51,470 bases of DNA from positions 1 to 51,470 of the forward strand of contig JADZCY010000401.1 of the NCBI GenBank assembly GCA_020851325.1, read 5' to 3'. The stretch comes from Acidobacteriota bacterium (GTDB taxonomy: Bacteria > Acidobacteriota > Vicinamibacteria > Vicinamibacterales > UBA2999). The notes under the pieces are model-generated. The model saw only the letters and a list, made by a program, of their open reading frames with translations. It ran no database searches and was not told the DNA's origin. Shown piece after piece: positions 35,133-43,546 of the stretch. The translations under genes and the position numbers were made by a program. Positions within the stretch are counted from its first letter, which is position 1. Every line of letters starts with the position of its first letter.

Positions 35133-36044
35133 CTAGAATCTTTCGCGCTTCAGATCCGCTTCCGCGGCGATGAAGCCGAAGGCGTTCCAGCCGCCGCCGC
35201 TCGTGACGCGCTCGAACACCTGCTTCGCTCGCGCGCGGTCGCCCATGACGAAGTAGTAGTTGCCGACGCCGTATCCCTGCGTCGCAATCGTCGTCGCATC
35301 CGCCTTCGCCGTGTCGAGCAGCGACTGCGGCTTCTCGAGGCCCTTGTACATCAACAGGCGCCGGTGGTACGACTGGTTCTCGAGGATGTCCATCTTCGGC
35401 GTGATGCGCTCCAGCACCTTCGCCGCCTCCGCCTTGCGTCCCATCCGCATCAGCGTCATCCACATCCAGTCGCTCGTCGCGACGATGGAGTCGTCGTTGG
35501 TGGAGACCTTCATGCATTCGACGTAGGCGTCGTAAGCGGGCGCGAAGTTTCCCTGGAGGTAATGCGCCAGCGCCAGGTGATACCAGATGTTGAACTGCAA
35601 CGTGCTGCGCGGAACGCCGGCTGGATTCGGTGCGCCATCGGGCTCCACTTCATCGGGCTTGCCCTTGATCAGCGTCACCGCCTTCTCGAAGTCGGCCTGC
35701 GCCTTCGCGAACTCACGCACCGACAGATACCGATGCCCGCGATGACGATAGAAACGCGCGTCGTTCGGGTAGCGCTCGATGCCTTTCGTGAAGGTCGCGA
35801 TCGCGTCCTGATAGCGCCACAGATAACCCTGACGCCGGCCAATCCACACGAGCGCGTCGGCGGAGTCCGGATTCGGCACCGACTGCGCGTCCTTCAGATC
35901 CTGCTCGAGCTTCGCCTGATTCGGAATCGGCGTCGGCGCAAAAAGCGGCGTGCCCATCAGCGACGTCGCTTCGGGCTTGCGTGTCTGCGCGGCGGCAGTG
36001 AGCGCGGACGCGAGAATCACGGCGGCAATGACGACTCGTCTCAT
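35133..36044 (-). CDS. secreted tetratricopeptide-repeat protein
   Basis: The 303-residue protein has a signal peptide (MRRVVIAAVILASALTAAAQ) and TPR-like helical pairs. They include GYLWRYQDAIATFTKGIERYPNDARFYRHRGHRYLS and a later VRARAKQVFERV-like unit. It is probably a periplasmic scaffold or lipid-free assembly factor; no enzymatic motif is seen. The ATG overlaps the rmuC stop (ATGA) and is preceded by AGGAGA, a proper Shine-Dalgarno, so it is translated as the second gene of an rmuC operon. Confidence 0.8.
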   Translation of the reverse strand: MRRVVIAAVILASALTAAAQTRKPEATSLMGTPLFAPTPIPNQAKLEQDLKDAQSVPNPDSADALVWIGRRQGYLWRYQDAIATFTKGIERYPNDARFYRHRGHRYLSVREFAKAQADFEKAVTLIKGKPDEVEPDGAPNPAGVPRSTLQFNIWYHLALAHYLQGNFAPAYDAYVECMKVSTNDDSIVATSDWMWMTLMRMGRKAEAAKVLERITPKMDILENQSYHRRLLMYKGLEKPQSLLDTAKADATTIATQGYGVGNYYFVMGDRARAKQVFERVTSGGGWNAFGFIAAEADLKRERF

Positions 36045-37354
36045 CGTGGGGTCTCCTCTTCGACGGGGTCGAGCAGGTCCTGCTGCAGCGCGCTCTGCAG
36101 CTTGCGCGCCGCCGTATCTACCGGCGGCGGCGTCTCCGCGGCATCGCCGGTGGCCGCACCCAGTTCGCGGAACCGCCGCATCGACACCATCACGCGCGCA
36201 TCATACGCGCCTACGGCTTCGTTATACGCACGGACGGTGGAATCGAGCCGCTTGCCGACGGTGTCGAGCCGCTCGGTGAAGGCCCGCGCCCGGTCGTACA
36301 GCTCGCGGCCGAGCCGGCTGATCTCTTCCGAGTTCATCGTCAGGCGCTCTTCACGCCAGCCGAGCGCCGCCGTGCGCAGCAGCGCAATCAATGTCAGCGG
36401 CGACGCCAGCAGCACGCGCCGCGTCACGCCGTAGTCGATCAGGTGCAGGTCCTGATCGAGCGCCGCCATGAAGATGGCTTCCGCCGGCAGGAACAGGACG
36501 ACGAAATCCGGTGACGAGGGGAACTGATCCCAATACTGCTTCGCGCCCAGCTTGGTGACGTGATCGCGGACCTGCCGCACGTGATCCGCCAGCTTGCCGG
36601 ACCGCACGCCGTCGTCGGAGGCCGCCTGCGCGTCGAGGAACGCCTCGAGCGGCACCTTGGCGTCGACGACGATGGTGCGGTTGCCGGGGAGGCGGATGAG
36701 CATGTCGGGACGGAGGCGGCCGGTGTCGGTCGTCGCCGTCGTCTGCGACGTGAAGTCGCAGTGCTCGAGCATGCCGGCCAGTTCGACGACCTTGCGCAGC
36801 TGCACTTCGCCCCAGCGGCCGCGGACGCCTGGTGAGCGCAGCGCGCGCACGAGCGTCTGCGTTTCCTGCTGCAACTGCTGCTGCGTCTGACCGACGGCTG
36901 TCAGCAGCGATCGCAGGTGTGCCGCATCGTCGACGCGATTGCGATCGACGGAGGCCAGTGTGGTGGACACCTGCGCCAGCGTGTCGCGGATGGGTGCGAC
37001 GAGGGTGTCGAGCGCCTGCTGGCGCTGCGACAGGTCGTGGGCGGCGGTGCGGTGGACGTTGCCGATGGTCTGATCGGCGAGGTCGAGAAACTGCCGGCTG
37101 CTCGTCGCCAGCGCACCGGCGGCCAGCGCCTCGAACGAATCGCGCAACTGCTGCTGCATGCCGTCGATGGCGGCCAGCGTGTCGGGGACCGTGCGATCGC
37201 GGTGGGCGAGTTCGGCCGAGAGCCGCGCGTGATCGGCCACGAGCTTCGAGGTCTGTTCCGCGGCCCGGGCCCGGGCGATGAACCAGCCGAGCGCGGCGCC
37301 CAGGATCAGCGCGGCGACGGCAAGGACGATCGACGCGGTGGTCAGCACGTCCAC
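36041..37354 (-). CDS. rmuC: DNA recombination protein RmuC
   Basis: The 437-residue protein begins with one membrane anchor (ASIVLAVAALILGAALGWFIA), followed by a long coiled coil (about residues 30-170) and the RmuC nuclease-like domain. That domain is marked by VRGRWGEVQLRKVVELAGML, RPDMLIRLPGNRTIVVDAKVPL and PEAEAIF-like FLPAEAIFMAAL. RmuC limits inversions and other rearrangements at short repeats and is related to restriction endonuclease-fold proteins. The D...DAK active-site pattern is intact (VVDAKVPL). The start is a GTG with GGAG seven bases upstream. Its presence in a window crowded with tandem and inverted repeats is notable but may be coincidental. Confidence 0.93.
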   Translation of the reverse strand: MDVLTTASIVLAVAALILGAALGWFIARARAAEQTSKLVADHARLSAELAHRDRTVPDTLAAIDGMQQQLRDSFEALAAGALATSSRQFLDLADQTIGNVHRTAAHDLSQRQQALDTLVAPIRDTLAQVSTTLASVDRNRVDDAAHLRSLLTAVGQTQQQLQQETQTLVRALRSPGVRGRWGEVQLRKVVELAGMLEHCDFTSQTTATTDTGRLRPDMLIRLPGNRTIVVDAKVPLEAFLDAQAASDDGVRSGKLADHVRQVRDHVTKLGAKQYWDQFPSSPDFVVLFLPAEAIFMAALDQDLHLIDYGVTRRVLLASPLTLIALLRTAALGWREERLTMNSEEISRLGRELYDRARAFTERLDTVGKRLDSTVRAYNEAVGAYDARVMVSMRRFRELGAATGDAAETPPPVDTAARKLQSALQQDLLDPVEEETPR

Positions 37355-37478
37355 AGCTTAACTCCAGGTCTGGCGAACGCGAGCAGTCGCATGCAGGAGC
37401 ATGCAGCGTCTTCGTTCGCGACGTCCTCAGGGGACCGCGCGTTCAAGAATCGCGCGGAACTGGCCGATGCCCTCGTCG

Positions 37479-37484
37479 TAGAAT
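37479..37484 (+). promoter_or_regulatory. candidate -10 box (TAGAAT) of the pseudokinase gene
   Basis: TAGAAT lies 33 bases before the ATG at 37518, leaving a leader of roughly 27 bases, so this promoter would be leadered. Confidence 0.4.
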
Positions 37485-37517
37485 GAACCCCCGCTTCCCC
37501 CGAGGCACGGATTTGTG

Positions 37518-38852
37518 ATGAACGACGGTCTGGGGCCGAGAACGGCCTCGACGGATGCCGCGACGGGTGAGCCCGTCGAGCTGCTCGAACTCTCGGCGGA
37601 ACTGGCGTTGCACACGCCCTTTGCGACGGCGCTCACCGAGCGCGTCACGCGGCTGTCGGCGGTCCGCCATGCCTCCTACGTGCACCTGCGCCGCGTCGAT
37701 CGTCCGAACATGGACCGGTTGGTCGTGGTGTCGGACGCCACGCCGGGACATCGGTTGTCGGATGTGCTCGACGCCGCGGCGGGGGAGCGGCCGCCGATCG
37801 AAGCGGTCGTCGCGCTGCTGCGGCAGTTGCTGCCGGCGGTCTCGCTGTTCTCGCGCCACAACCGCGCGCACGCGCTGGGCACCATCGCACCCGAGCGCAT
37901 CTTCATTTCGTCGCCGGCGCGTGTCGTCATCGCCGACTCCGCCTTTGGCGCCGCGCTCGATCTGCTCCAGTTGTCGCCGGTCGACGCCTGGCAACGGTAC
38001 CGCGTCGCCGCGCCCTCGTCCATCGACCCGGTCACGAGCACCACTCGCGCCGATGCCACCGCCGTCGGCGTCGTAGCCTTGTCGGTGCTGCTGGGCCGCC
38101 GCCTCACGACCAACGAATACCCAGCGGCGTTGCCGGCGCTGATTGCCGACGCACGCGAACGCCACGGCGACGAGGACCATCCGCTGTCGAGCGTCTTCGC
38201 GCGCTGGCTGCGACGGGCGCTGCAGTTGGAGGGGGGCGGCTTCGATTCGCCGCAGGCGGCACAGATCGCGTTCGAGGAAGTGCTGGCCAGCAACCGGCGC
38301 TACGTCACCGGCACCGACGCGCTCGAGCAGTGGGTCGAGAAGGTGGCCGGGCCTCTCACGCCGCCTGCTCCCGAGCCGGAACCGAGCCTTGCCGCGCCGG
38401 CGCCCGAGCCAGTGGAAACGGTGGTCGACACGCCCGAGGCCGCACCGACTGTCGAGGCCACGCCCGCCGTGCCGACTGGACGGATCTTCGGCATCCCGCG
38501 CTGGGCGCTCGTGCTGCTGGCCGTGTTGATCGTGCAGGCCGGCGTGATCGGCTGGTACTGGACGCGTCCGGCGCCCGGTCCCGTCGAAGGCGAAGGCGAA
38601 CTCGTCGTCACGTCGCGACCCGTCGGCGCCACCGTGATCGTCAACGGCACCGCGCGTGGCGAGACGCCACTGACCTTGACGCTGGCGGCAGGCGCACATG
38701 TCGTCGAAGTGCGCGCCGGGACGAGTGAACCGCGCGTGATCCCGCTGATGATTCGCGCCAACATGCAGACCGCGCAGTACGTCGAACTGCAGGAAGCCGC
38801 GCCGACGCCGCCACCCGTGGAGCGGAAGGCGCCGGTTCGCCGGCGGCGGTGA
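37518..38852 (+). CDS. membrane pseudokinase with periplasmic PEGA domain
   Basis: The N-terminal ~270 residues follow the course of a Ser/Thr kinase fold but lack its catalytic residues. The catalytic-loop position reads ALGTIAPERIFI instead of HRDLKPENI. The DFG position reads DSAFG (Asp140-Gly144), and the C-lobe helix text AVGVVALSVLLGRRL matches the usual GVVLYELLTGR pattern. No glycine loop is visible. A proline/glutamate-rich linker, one transmembrane helix (about residues 326-348) and a PEGA domain (GELVVTSRPVGATVIVNGTARGETPLTLTL) follow. It is likely a non-catalytic regulator that couples cytoplasmic signalling to the envelope. A GTG one codon upstream (37515) is an equivalent start. 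The pseudokinase assignment rests on alignment by eye. Confidence 0.7.
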   Translation: MNDGLGPRTASTDAATGEPVELLELSAELALHTPFATALTERVTRLSAVRHASYVHLRRVDRPNMDRLVVVSDATPGHRLSDVLDAAAGERPPIEAVVALLRQLLPAVSLFSRHNRAHALGTIAPERIFISSPARVVIADSAFGAALDLLQLSPVDAWQRYRVAAPSSIDPVTSTTRADATAVGVVALSVLLGRRLTTNEYPAALPALIADARERHGDEDHPLSSVFARWLRRALQLEGGGFDSPQAAQIAFEEVLASNRRYVTGTDALEQWVEKVAGPLTPPAPEPEPSLAAPAPEPVETVVDTPEAAPTVEATPAVPTGRIFGIPRWALVLLAVLIVQAGVIGWYWTRPAPGPVEGEGELVVTSRPVGATVIVNGTARGETPLTLTLAAGAHVVEVRAGTSEPRVIPLMIRANMQTAQYVELQEAAPTPPPVERKAPVRRRR

Positions 38853-38928
38853 CCATGCCGACCGCGGCGCACCAGCGAGCGCGGGGTGGTCGTGTCCAAA
38901 CACGCTGGCATCGTTCGTCCCAAGCTGG

Positions 38929-38934
38929 TAGGAT
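38929..38934 (+). promoter_or_regulatory. candidate -10 box (TAGGAT) of the M23 peptidase gene
   Basis: TAGGAT overlaps an in-frame ATG at 38933 and lies 22 bases before the ATG at 38957, which I prefer because it gives a clean signal peptide. Confidence 0.4.
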
Positions 38935-38956
38935 GGCGCGTCCATTCCGGGAAAAG

Positions 38957-40204
38957 ATGCGTCGATTCGTATTCATCGGACTCGTGCTTGGTGTCGGTGT
39001 GACCGGCGCCCTCGCCCGTCAGACGCCCCAGGCACAGGTGCCCGGGATCACTGAGCCGGCCGAGCGCCGCACGACCGACATTCACCTGCCGGCGGATTCC
39101 CTCGTCATCGAAGGCACGATTCCGCCGGGCCGGACGCTGGGCGCGATGTTCGCGGATCACGACGTGGCCGACGCCGATCGCCTGGCGGTGGTGGACGCCG
39201 TGGCGAGCGTCTTCGACGTCCGCAAGCTGCACGCCGGTCAGCCGTTCCTGCTCGATCGTCTCTTCGACGGCCGCGTCCGCACATTCACCTACGGCATCGA
39301 CGACGATCGCCTGCTGCACGTGCAGGCCGACGCCGCGCACGTGTTCCATGCCGAGGTCCAGGCGATCCCGAAGGACACGGAAGTGACGGCGGTGCATGGC
39401 GACATCTCGCGCGAGACGCCGTCGTTGACGCAGTCGCTCGACGCCGCCGGCGAGCGCCTCGATCTCGCATTGCAGATGGCCGAGATCTTCTCCGGCGAGC
39501 TCGACTTCTCGTCGGAACTCCAGCCCGGCGACGGTTATCGGCTGGTGGTGGAACGTCACACGCGCGACGGCGAGGTCGTGGGCTACGGCGATATCCTCGC
39601 GGCGGAATTCGTTGCCAGCGGACGCGCCATTCGCGCCATCCGCTACGCGACGGAAGGCGGCAAGCCGGCGTATTACGACGAGGACGGCCGCTCGCTGAAG
39701 CGCTTCTTCCTGAAGTCGCCGCTCAAGTTCGAGCCGCGCATCACGTCGCGCTTTGCCTCGGCGCGCAAGCATCCCATCCTGAACTACACACGCGCGCACA
39801 ACGGCGTGGACTACGCGGCGCCGCCCGGCGCGCCGGTGGCGGCCGTGGCGCCCGGCACGGTGACGCTGGCCGGATGGACCGGCGGTGGTGGCCGCACCGT
39901 CCGCGTGCGCCATCAGAACGGCTACGAAAGCGAATACCTGCACCTGTCGGCCATCGGCGTGCGCGTCGGCGAACGCATCTCGCAAGGCGATGTCGTCGGC
40001 AAGGTGGGGTCGACGGGCCTCGCGACAGGGCCGCACCTGCACTACGGCCTGCGCAAGAACGGCCGCTACGTCAATCCGGTGATCGAGCACCGCAACATGC
40101 CGCCGGGCGAACCGATTCCCGCCGCCGAATTGCAGGCGTATACGCTCGTCCGCAGCCGGCTCTTCGAGCTCTTCTCCCTTCCTGCTACCCGCGCCGCCAA
40201 CTGA
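38957..40204 (+). CDS. M23-family (LytM/gametolysin-type) peptidoglycan endopeptidase
   Basis: The 415-residue protein has a signal peptide (about residues 1-22, ending ALARQ), an N-terminal OapA/LysM-like region (GRTLGAMFADHDVADADRLAVVD), a middle domain and a C-terminal M23 domain. The zinc residues are intact: HNGVDYAAP (His and Asp) and GPHLHYGL (HxH). It should cut peptide cross-links in the cell wall. The layout matches MepM/NlpD-type periplasmic endopeptidases. The start was moved from the track's 38849 to the Met that begins the signal peptide. Confidence 0.92.
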   Translation: MRRFVFIGLVLGVGVTGALARQTPQAQVPGITEPAERRTTDIHLPADSLVIEGTIPPGRTLGAMFADHDVADADRLAVVDAVASVFDVRKLHAGQPFLLDRLFDGRVRTFTYGIDDDRLLHVQADAAHVFHAEVQAIPKDTEVTAVHGDISRETPSLTQSLDAAGERLDLALQMAEIFSGELDFSSELQPGDGYRLVVERHTRDGEVVGYGDILAAEFVASGRAIRAIRYATEGGKPAYYDEDGRSLKRFFLKSPLKFEPRITSRFASARKHPILNYTRAHNGVDYAAPPGAPVAAVAPGTVTLAGWTGGGGRTVRVRHQNGYESEYLHLSAIGVRVGERISQGDVVGKVGSTGLATGPHLHYGLRKNGRYVNPVIEHRNMPPGEPIPAAELQAYTLVRSRLFELFSLPATRAAN

Positions 40205-40345
40205 CCCCGCCTCCCGCCTCCCGTCTCCCGCTTCCCCCTCCCGCCTCCCGCCTCCCGCTCCCGCCTCCCGCCTCCCGTCTCCCGCTTGCCCTGAGCGAAG
40301 TCGAAGGGTCGTGGATTCACCTCCCGACTATCCAGCCCTCCAGTC
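40205..40345 (-). repeat. (CTCCCGC)n array with composite core and CCAGCCCT units
   Basis: Some twelve CTCCCGC/CTCCCGT heptamers (40206-40285) are followed by CTTGCCCTGAGCGAAGTCGAAGGG, then by CCAGCCCTCCAGTCCTCCAG units near 40332. It combines two of the window's repeat families in one gap. Confidence 0.85.
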
Positions 40346-40410
40346 CTCCAGTCGTCGTTCTTCCCACCGTGCCGGCTCGCGTCCGGCATGGCTCATGCAC
40401 TTTCTCAGCC

Positions 40411-40417
40411 GAGGAGG
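40411..40417 (+). promoter_or_regulatory. strong Shine-Dalgarno (GAGGAGG)
   Basis: GAGGAGG is followed by six bases and the ATG at 40424. It is the best canonical ribosome site in the window, fixes the start of the small barrel gene and contrasts with the predicted leaderless genes. Confidence 0.7.
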
Positions 40418-40423
40418 CTATTC

Positions 40424-40900
40424 ATGTCGTCGATACAGAAGTGCTTACTTGCCCGAATGAAATTCTTACTTCCCGCGCTGCTCATTCTGGCGAGTGCGGC
40501 ACCCAGCTTCGCCCAGGGACCGGGCATCCGCGGCGGCGTCTCGATTGATCCGGATCAGTTCTATTTCGGCGGGCACTACGAAACGAGTCCGCTCATCGAC
40601 CGCCTGCATTTCCGACCGAATGTCGAGATAGGCATCGGCGACGATGTGGTGACGACCGGGCTCAACATGGAGTTCGTCTACAAGTTCCCGACGCGGTCCG
40701 ACTGGGGGATGTATGTCGGCGGTGGTCCGGCGGTGAACTTCTACTCGTACGACGACTCGCGCGGCGGCGACACCGAGTCGGAAGGTGGCCTCAACGTGCT
40801 GGTCGGCGTCGAGAGCAGCCGCGGCCTGATGTTCGAGATCAAGATCGGCGCGATCGACTCGCCCGACCTGAAGTTCGGCGTCGGCTGGTCGTTCCGCTAG
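40424..40900 (+). CDS. small outer-membrane beta-barrel-like protein
   Basis: The 158-residue protein has an N-terminal signal sequence (KFLLPALLILASAAPSFA, cleavage near AQG). Alternating aromatic/glycine strands follow (DQFYFGGHYETS, GLNMEFVYKFPT, WGMYVGGGPAVNFYSYD, LMFEIKIGAI), and it ends in GVGWSFR. That looks like a six- to eight-stranded small barrel. No enzymatic motif is visible. The ATG at 40424 is set by a strong Shine-Dalgarno; an internal ATG at 40457 would also give a signal peptide. The function is unknown. Confidence 0.75.
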   Translation: MSSIQKCLLARMKFLLPALLILASAAPSFAQGPGIRGGVSIDPDQFYFGGHYETSPLIDRLHFRPNVEIGIGDDVVTTGLNMEFVYKFPTRSDWGMYVGGGPAVNFYSYDDSRGGDTESEGGLNVLVGVESSRGLMFEIKIGAIDSPDLKFGVGWSFR

Positions 40901-40931
40901 TTCCACCCGCTCCCGCGGGCGTCAGAGTACC

Positions 40932-40937
40932 TATAAT
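40932..40937 (+). promoter_or_regulatory. consensus -10 box (TATAAT) of the serine operon, predicted leaderless
   Basis: A perfect TATAAT ends six bases before the ATG of the DUF1015 gene at 40944. No -35 match is seen at 17 bp. Confidence 0.7.
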
Positions 40938-40943
40938 CCTCTG

Positions 40944-42140
40944 ATGTCTTCCATCTACCCCTTCGCGGCGCTGCGGCCCACACCGGCCGCGGCGTCGCAA
41001 GTGGCGGCCGTTCCCTACGACGTCGTCAACACCGACGAAGCCCGCGCCCTGGCCGCCGGCAATCCCCTGAGCTTCCTCCACGTCTCGCGTCCGGAGATCG
41101 ACCTGCCGGCCGGTACCGACCCGCACGCCGAGGCGGTGTATGCGAAGGCGGCGGCGGCGTTTGCCGCGCTGAAGACCGCCGCGCCGCTGGTCCTCGAGGA
41201 CGCGCCAAGCCTGTATGTCTATCGTCTGCACATGGGCGATCACGTCCAGGCCGGCATTGCCGCCTGCTTTTCGATCGACGAATACGATCGCGACCTGATT
41301 CGCAAGCACGAGAAGACGCGGCCGGACAAGGAGGACGATCGTACGAAGCACATGCTGGCGATCGGCGCGCAGACCGGCCCGGTGTTTCTCACCTACCGCG
41401 CCTCACCGGCCGTCGACGCGGTGGTCGAGCGCGTGATGACCGGCGCACCGCTCTTCGACATCACGGCGCCGGATCAGGTGCGTCACGTGCTGTGGCGCGT
41501 GCCGGCGGCGGACGCCAGCGCCATCACCGCGGCATTCGGTGAGATCCCCGTGCTCTACATCGCCGACGGCCATCATCGCGCCGCCAGCGCGGCCCGCACG
41601 CGGCGCTCGCTGCAGTCCCGCGGCGCGGGTGAATGGGACCGTGTGCTGGCCGTGGCGTTCCCCGACAACCAGATGCAGGTGCTGCCCTACAATCGCGTCG
41701 TTCGCGACCTGAATGGCCAGACCGCGGAAGGCTTTCTCGAGGCGCTGCGTGCGCGCGCGACCGTGCGTCCCGGCGGGTCGGCAGCGCCGGCCCGCAAGGG
41801 CGAGATCGCGATGCGGCTCGGCGGCCAGTGGTACACGCTCGCGTTCCCGACGTCGGACGCGTTGGACGTCGATGTCCTCGAACGCGAAGTGCTGGCGCCG
41901 ATTCTCGGCATCACCGACGTGCGCACCGACAAGCGCATCGACTTCGTCGGCGGCATCCGCGGCACGGCTGAACTCGAGCGCCTTGTCGATGACGGCACGT
42001 GGGCGGTGGCGTTCTCGATGTATCCGGTGTCGCTGGACGACTTGATGCGCATTGCCGACGCCGGTGGCATCATGCCGCCGAAATCCACATGGTTCGAACC
42101 GAAGCTGCGCGACGGTCTGTTGTCGCACGTGATCGCGTGA
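40944..42140 (+). CDS. DUF1015 family protein, first gene of the serine operon
   Basis: The 398-residue protein shows the DUF1015 hallmarks: IYPFAALRPT at the start, VPYDVVNTDEAR, RKHEKTRPDKEDDR (about residues 121-134) and ADGHHRAASAART (Asp208-Arg212). The DGHHR motif resembles the nucleotide/phosphate-handling DGxHR signature of the ParB/sulfiredoxin fold, a fold that includes free-serine kinases such as archaeal SerK and SbnI. It is followed by serA (46 bases) and then serC, an order known from other bacteria (from memory). A role in phosphoserine metabolism is therefore a reasonable guess, but no activity is established for the family. Cytoplasmic, no signal peptide. Confidence 0.88.
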   Translation: MSSIYPFAALRPTPAAASQVAAVPYDVVNTDEARALAAGNPLSFLHVSRPEIDLPAGTDPHAEAVYAKAAAAFAALKTAAPLVLEDAPSLYVYRLHMGDHVQAGIAACFSIDEYDRDLIRKHEKTRPDKEDDRTKHMLAIGAQTGPVFLTYRASPAVDAVVERVMTGAPLFDITAPDQVRHVLWRVPAADASAITAAFGEIPVLYIADGHHRAASAARTRRSLQSRGAGEWDRVLAVAFPDNQMQVLPYNRVVRDLNGQTAEGFLEALRARATVRPGGSAAPARKGEIAMRLGGQWYTLAFPTSDALDVDVLEREVLAPILGITDVRTDKRIDFVGGIRGTAELERLVDDGTWAVAFSMYPVSLDDLMRIADAGGIMPPKSTWFEPKLRDGLLSHVIA

Positions 42141-42186
42141 TCGGCCGCAACATCGCGGTGTTCTTCTGGTCCCCGGAGGGTCTCTC

Positions 42187-43407
42187 ATGACCGTGCTCGT
42201 TGCTGACAAATTCGAACAGTCCGGCCTCGATGGCCTGAAGGCCGCCGGCTGCGATGTCGTGTATCAACCCGATGTGTCGGGCGACACGCTCGTCGAGGCG
42301 CTGCGCACATCACGTGCGTCGGTCCTCGTCGTGCGGTCGACGCAGGTGACCGAACCGATGCTCGACGCCGGTCCGCTGGCGCTGATCGTTCGCGCCGGCG
42401 CCGGCGTCAACACCATCGATCTGGCAGGCGCGTCGAAGCGCGGCATCTACGTCTCGAACTGCCCCGGCAAGAACGCGGTGGCCGTGGCCGAACTGGCGAT
42501 GGCGTTGATCCTCGCGCTCGATCGCCGCATCGCCGACAACGTCGCCGAACTGCGCGCCGGATTGTGGAACAAGAAGGAGTATTCGAAGGCGCGCGGTGTC
42601 TACGGCCGCACGCTCGGCCTGCTCGGCTTCGGCAACATCGGGCAGGAAGTGGCACGCCGTGCCCGCGCGTTCGGCATGCCGGTGCTGGTGTGGAGCCGGC
42701 GTTTCGCCACTGATGCCGATGAACGCGCCCGCGTCGAGGAAGCCTTCGACCTCACCGTCGTCGACACGCCCGAAGCGCTGGTCGCCGGTGCCGACATCGT
42801 CAGCGTGCACCTCGCGCTCGGCAAAGACACGCGCGGCTTCGTCAACCAGGCGCTGCTGTCGCACATGAAGCCCGGCGCGTTCTTCGTCAACACCGCGCGC
42901 GGCGAAGTGGTGGATGCGGCAGCGCTGCTGGCGGCGGCGACCGAGAAGAAGCTGCGGCTCGGCCTCGACGTCTTTGCCGCCGAGCCGTCATCGGCCACCG
43001 GCGCGTTCGTCGATCCGCTCGTCGCGCTCCCCGGCGTCTACGGCACGCACCACATTGGCGCGTCCACCGATCAGGCGCAGGAAGCCATTGCCGGCGAAAC
43101 CGTCCGCATCATTCGGACGTTCAAGGAAACCGGTCGCGTTCCCAACGTCGTCAATCTCGCGCGCAAGACGCCGGCGACGCACATGCTCGTCGTCCGTCAC
43201 CGCGATCGACCCGGCGTACTCGCGCACGTCTTCGATCACCTGCGCCAGGCGCAGTTGAACGTGCAGGAAACCGAGAACATCATCTTCGACGGCGCCCAGG
43301 CCGCCGTCGCGCGAATCAACCTCGATGGCGCCCCGCCCGACGCCACGCTCGACGCGCTGCGCACGGGCCACGCCGACGTGCTTGATCTGCAACTGGTAAC
43401 TCTCTAG
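42187..43407 (+). CDS. serA: D-3-phosphoglycerate dehydrogenase
   Basis: The 406-residue enzyme oxidises 3-phosphoglycerate to phosphohydroxypyruvate with NAD, the first committed step of serine synthesis. The Rossmann fingerprint is GLLGFGNIGQEVARRARAFG, the catalytic region has VNTARGEVVDAAAL and the histidine is in GTHHIGASTDQAQEAI. A C-terminal ACT domain (LVVRHRDRPGVLAHVFDHL) could bind serine for feedback inhibition. The start has GGAGGG six bases upstream, a normal intra-operon ribosome site. The next gene of the pathway, serC, follows after a 139-bp gap filled by a palindromic repeat. Confidence 0.95.
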   Translation: MTVLVADKFEQSGLDGLKAAGCDVVYQPDVSGDTLVEALRTSRASVLVVRSTQVTEPMLDAGPLALIVRAGAGVNTIDLAGASKRGIYVSNCPGKNAVAVAELAMALILALDRRIADNVAELRAGLWNKKEYSKARGVYGRTLGLLGFGNIGQEVARRARAFGMPVLVWSRRFATDADERARVEEAFDLTVVDTPEALVAGADIVSVHLALGKDTRGFVNQALLSHMKPGAFFVNTARGEVVDAAALLAAATEKKLRLGLDVFAAEPSSATGAFVDPLVALPGVYGTHHIGASTDQAQEAIAGETVRIIRTFKETGRVPNVVNLARKTPATHMLVVRHRDRPGVLAHVFDHLRQAQLNVQETENIIFDGAQAAVARINLDGAPPDATLDALRTGHADVLDLQLVTL

Positions 43408-43534
43408 GTCCTGGGTCCTAAGTCCTAGGTCCTAGGCAAGAACCCTTGTCCACGAGAACACGGCGGTTTCGATGTCGTGGACAGAGGTTCTTCCTAAGAC
43501 GGCTTAGGACCTAAGACCTAGGACCTAGGACCTG
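43405..43534. repeat. large imperfect palindrome built from (GGTCCTA)n arrays
   Basis: Left-arm GGTCCTA units (43405-43438) and right-arm TAGGACC units (43493-43534) are inverted copies. Inside them AAGAACCCTTGTCCACG (43439-43455) and CGTGGACAGAGGTTCTT (43475-43491) pair over 17 positions with one or two mismatches around a ~20-base loop. The whole 130 bp can fold into a single long hairpin and ends exactly at the -10 box of serC. Confidence 0.85.
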
Positions 43535-43540
43535 TACAAT
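43535..43540 (+). promoter_or_regulatory. -10 box (TACAAT) of serC, predicted leaderless
   Basis: TACAAT is followed by TCACCC and then the ATG at 43547. The palindromic repeat occupies the upstream promoter region. Confidence 0.65.
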
Positions 43541-43546
43541 TCACCC

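Noticed and set aside
43405-43534. Insertion sequence
   Set aside because: Palindromic, but has no transposase and no visible target duplication; at most a MITE-like element.
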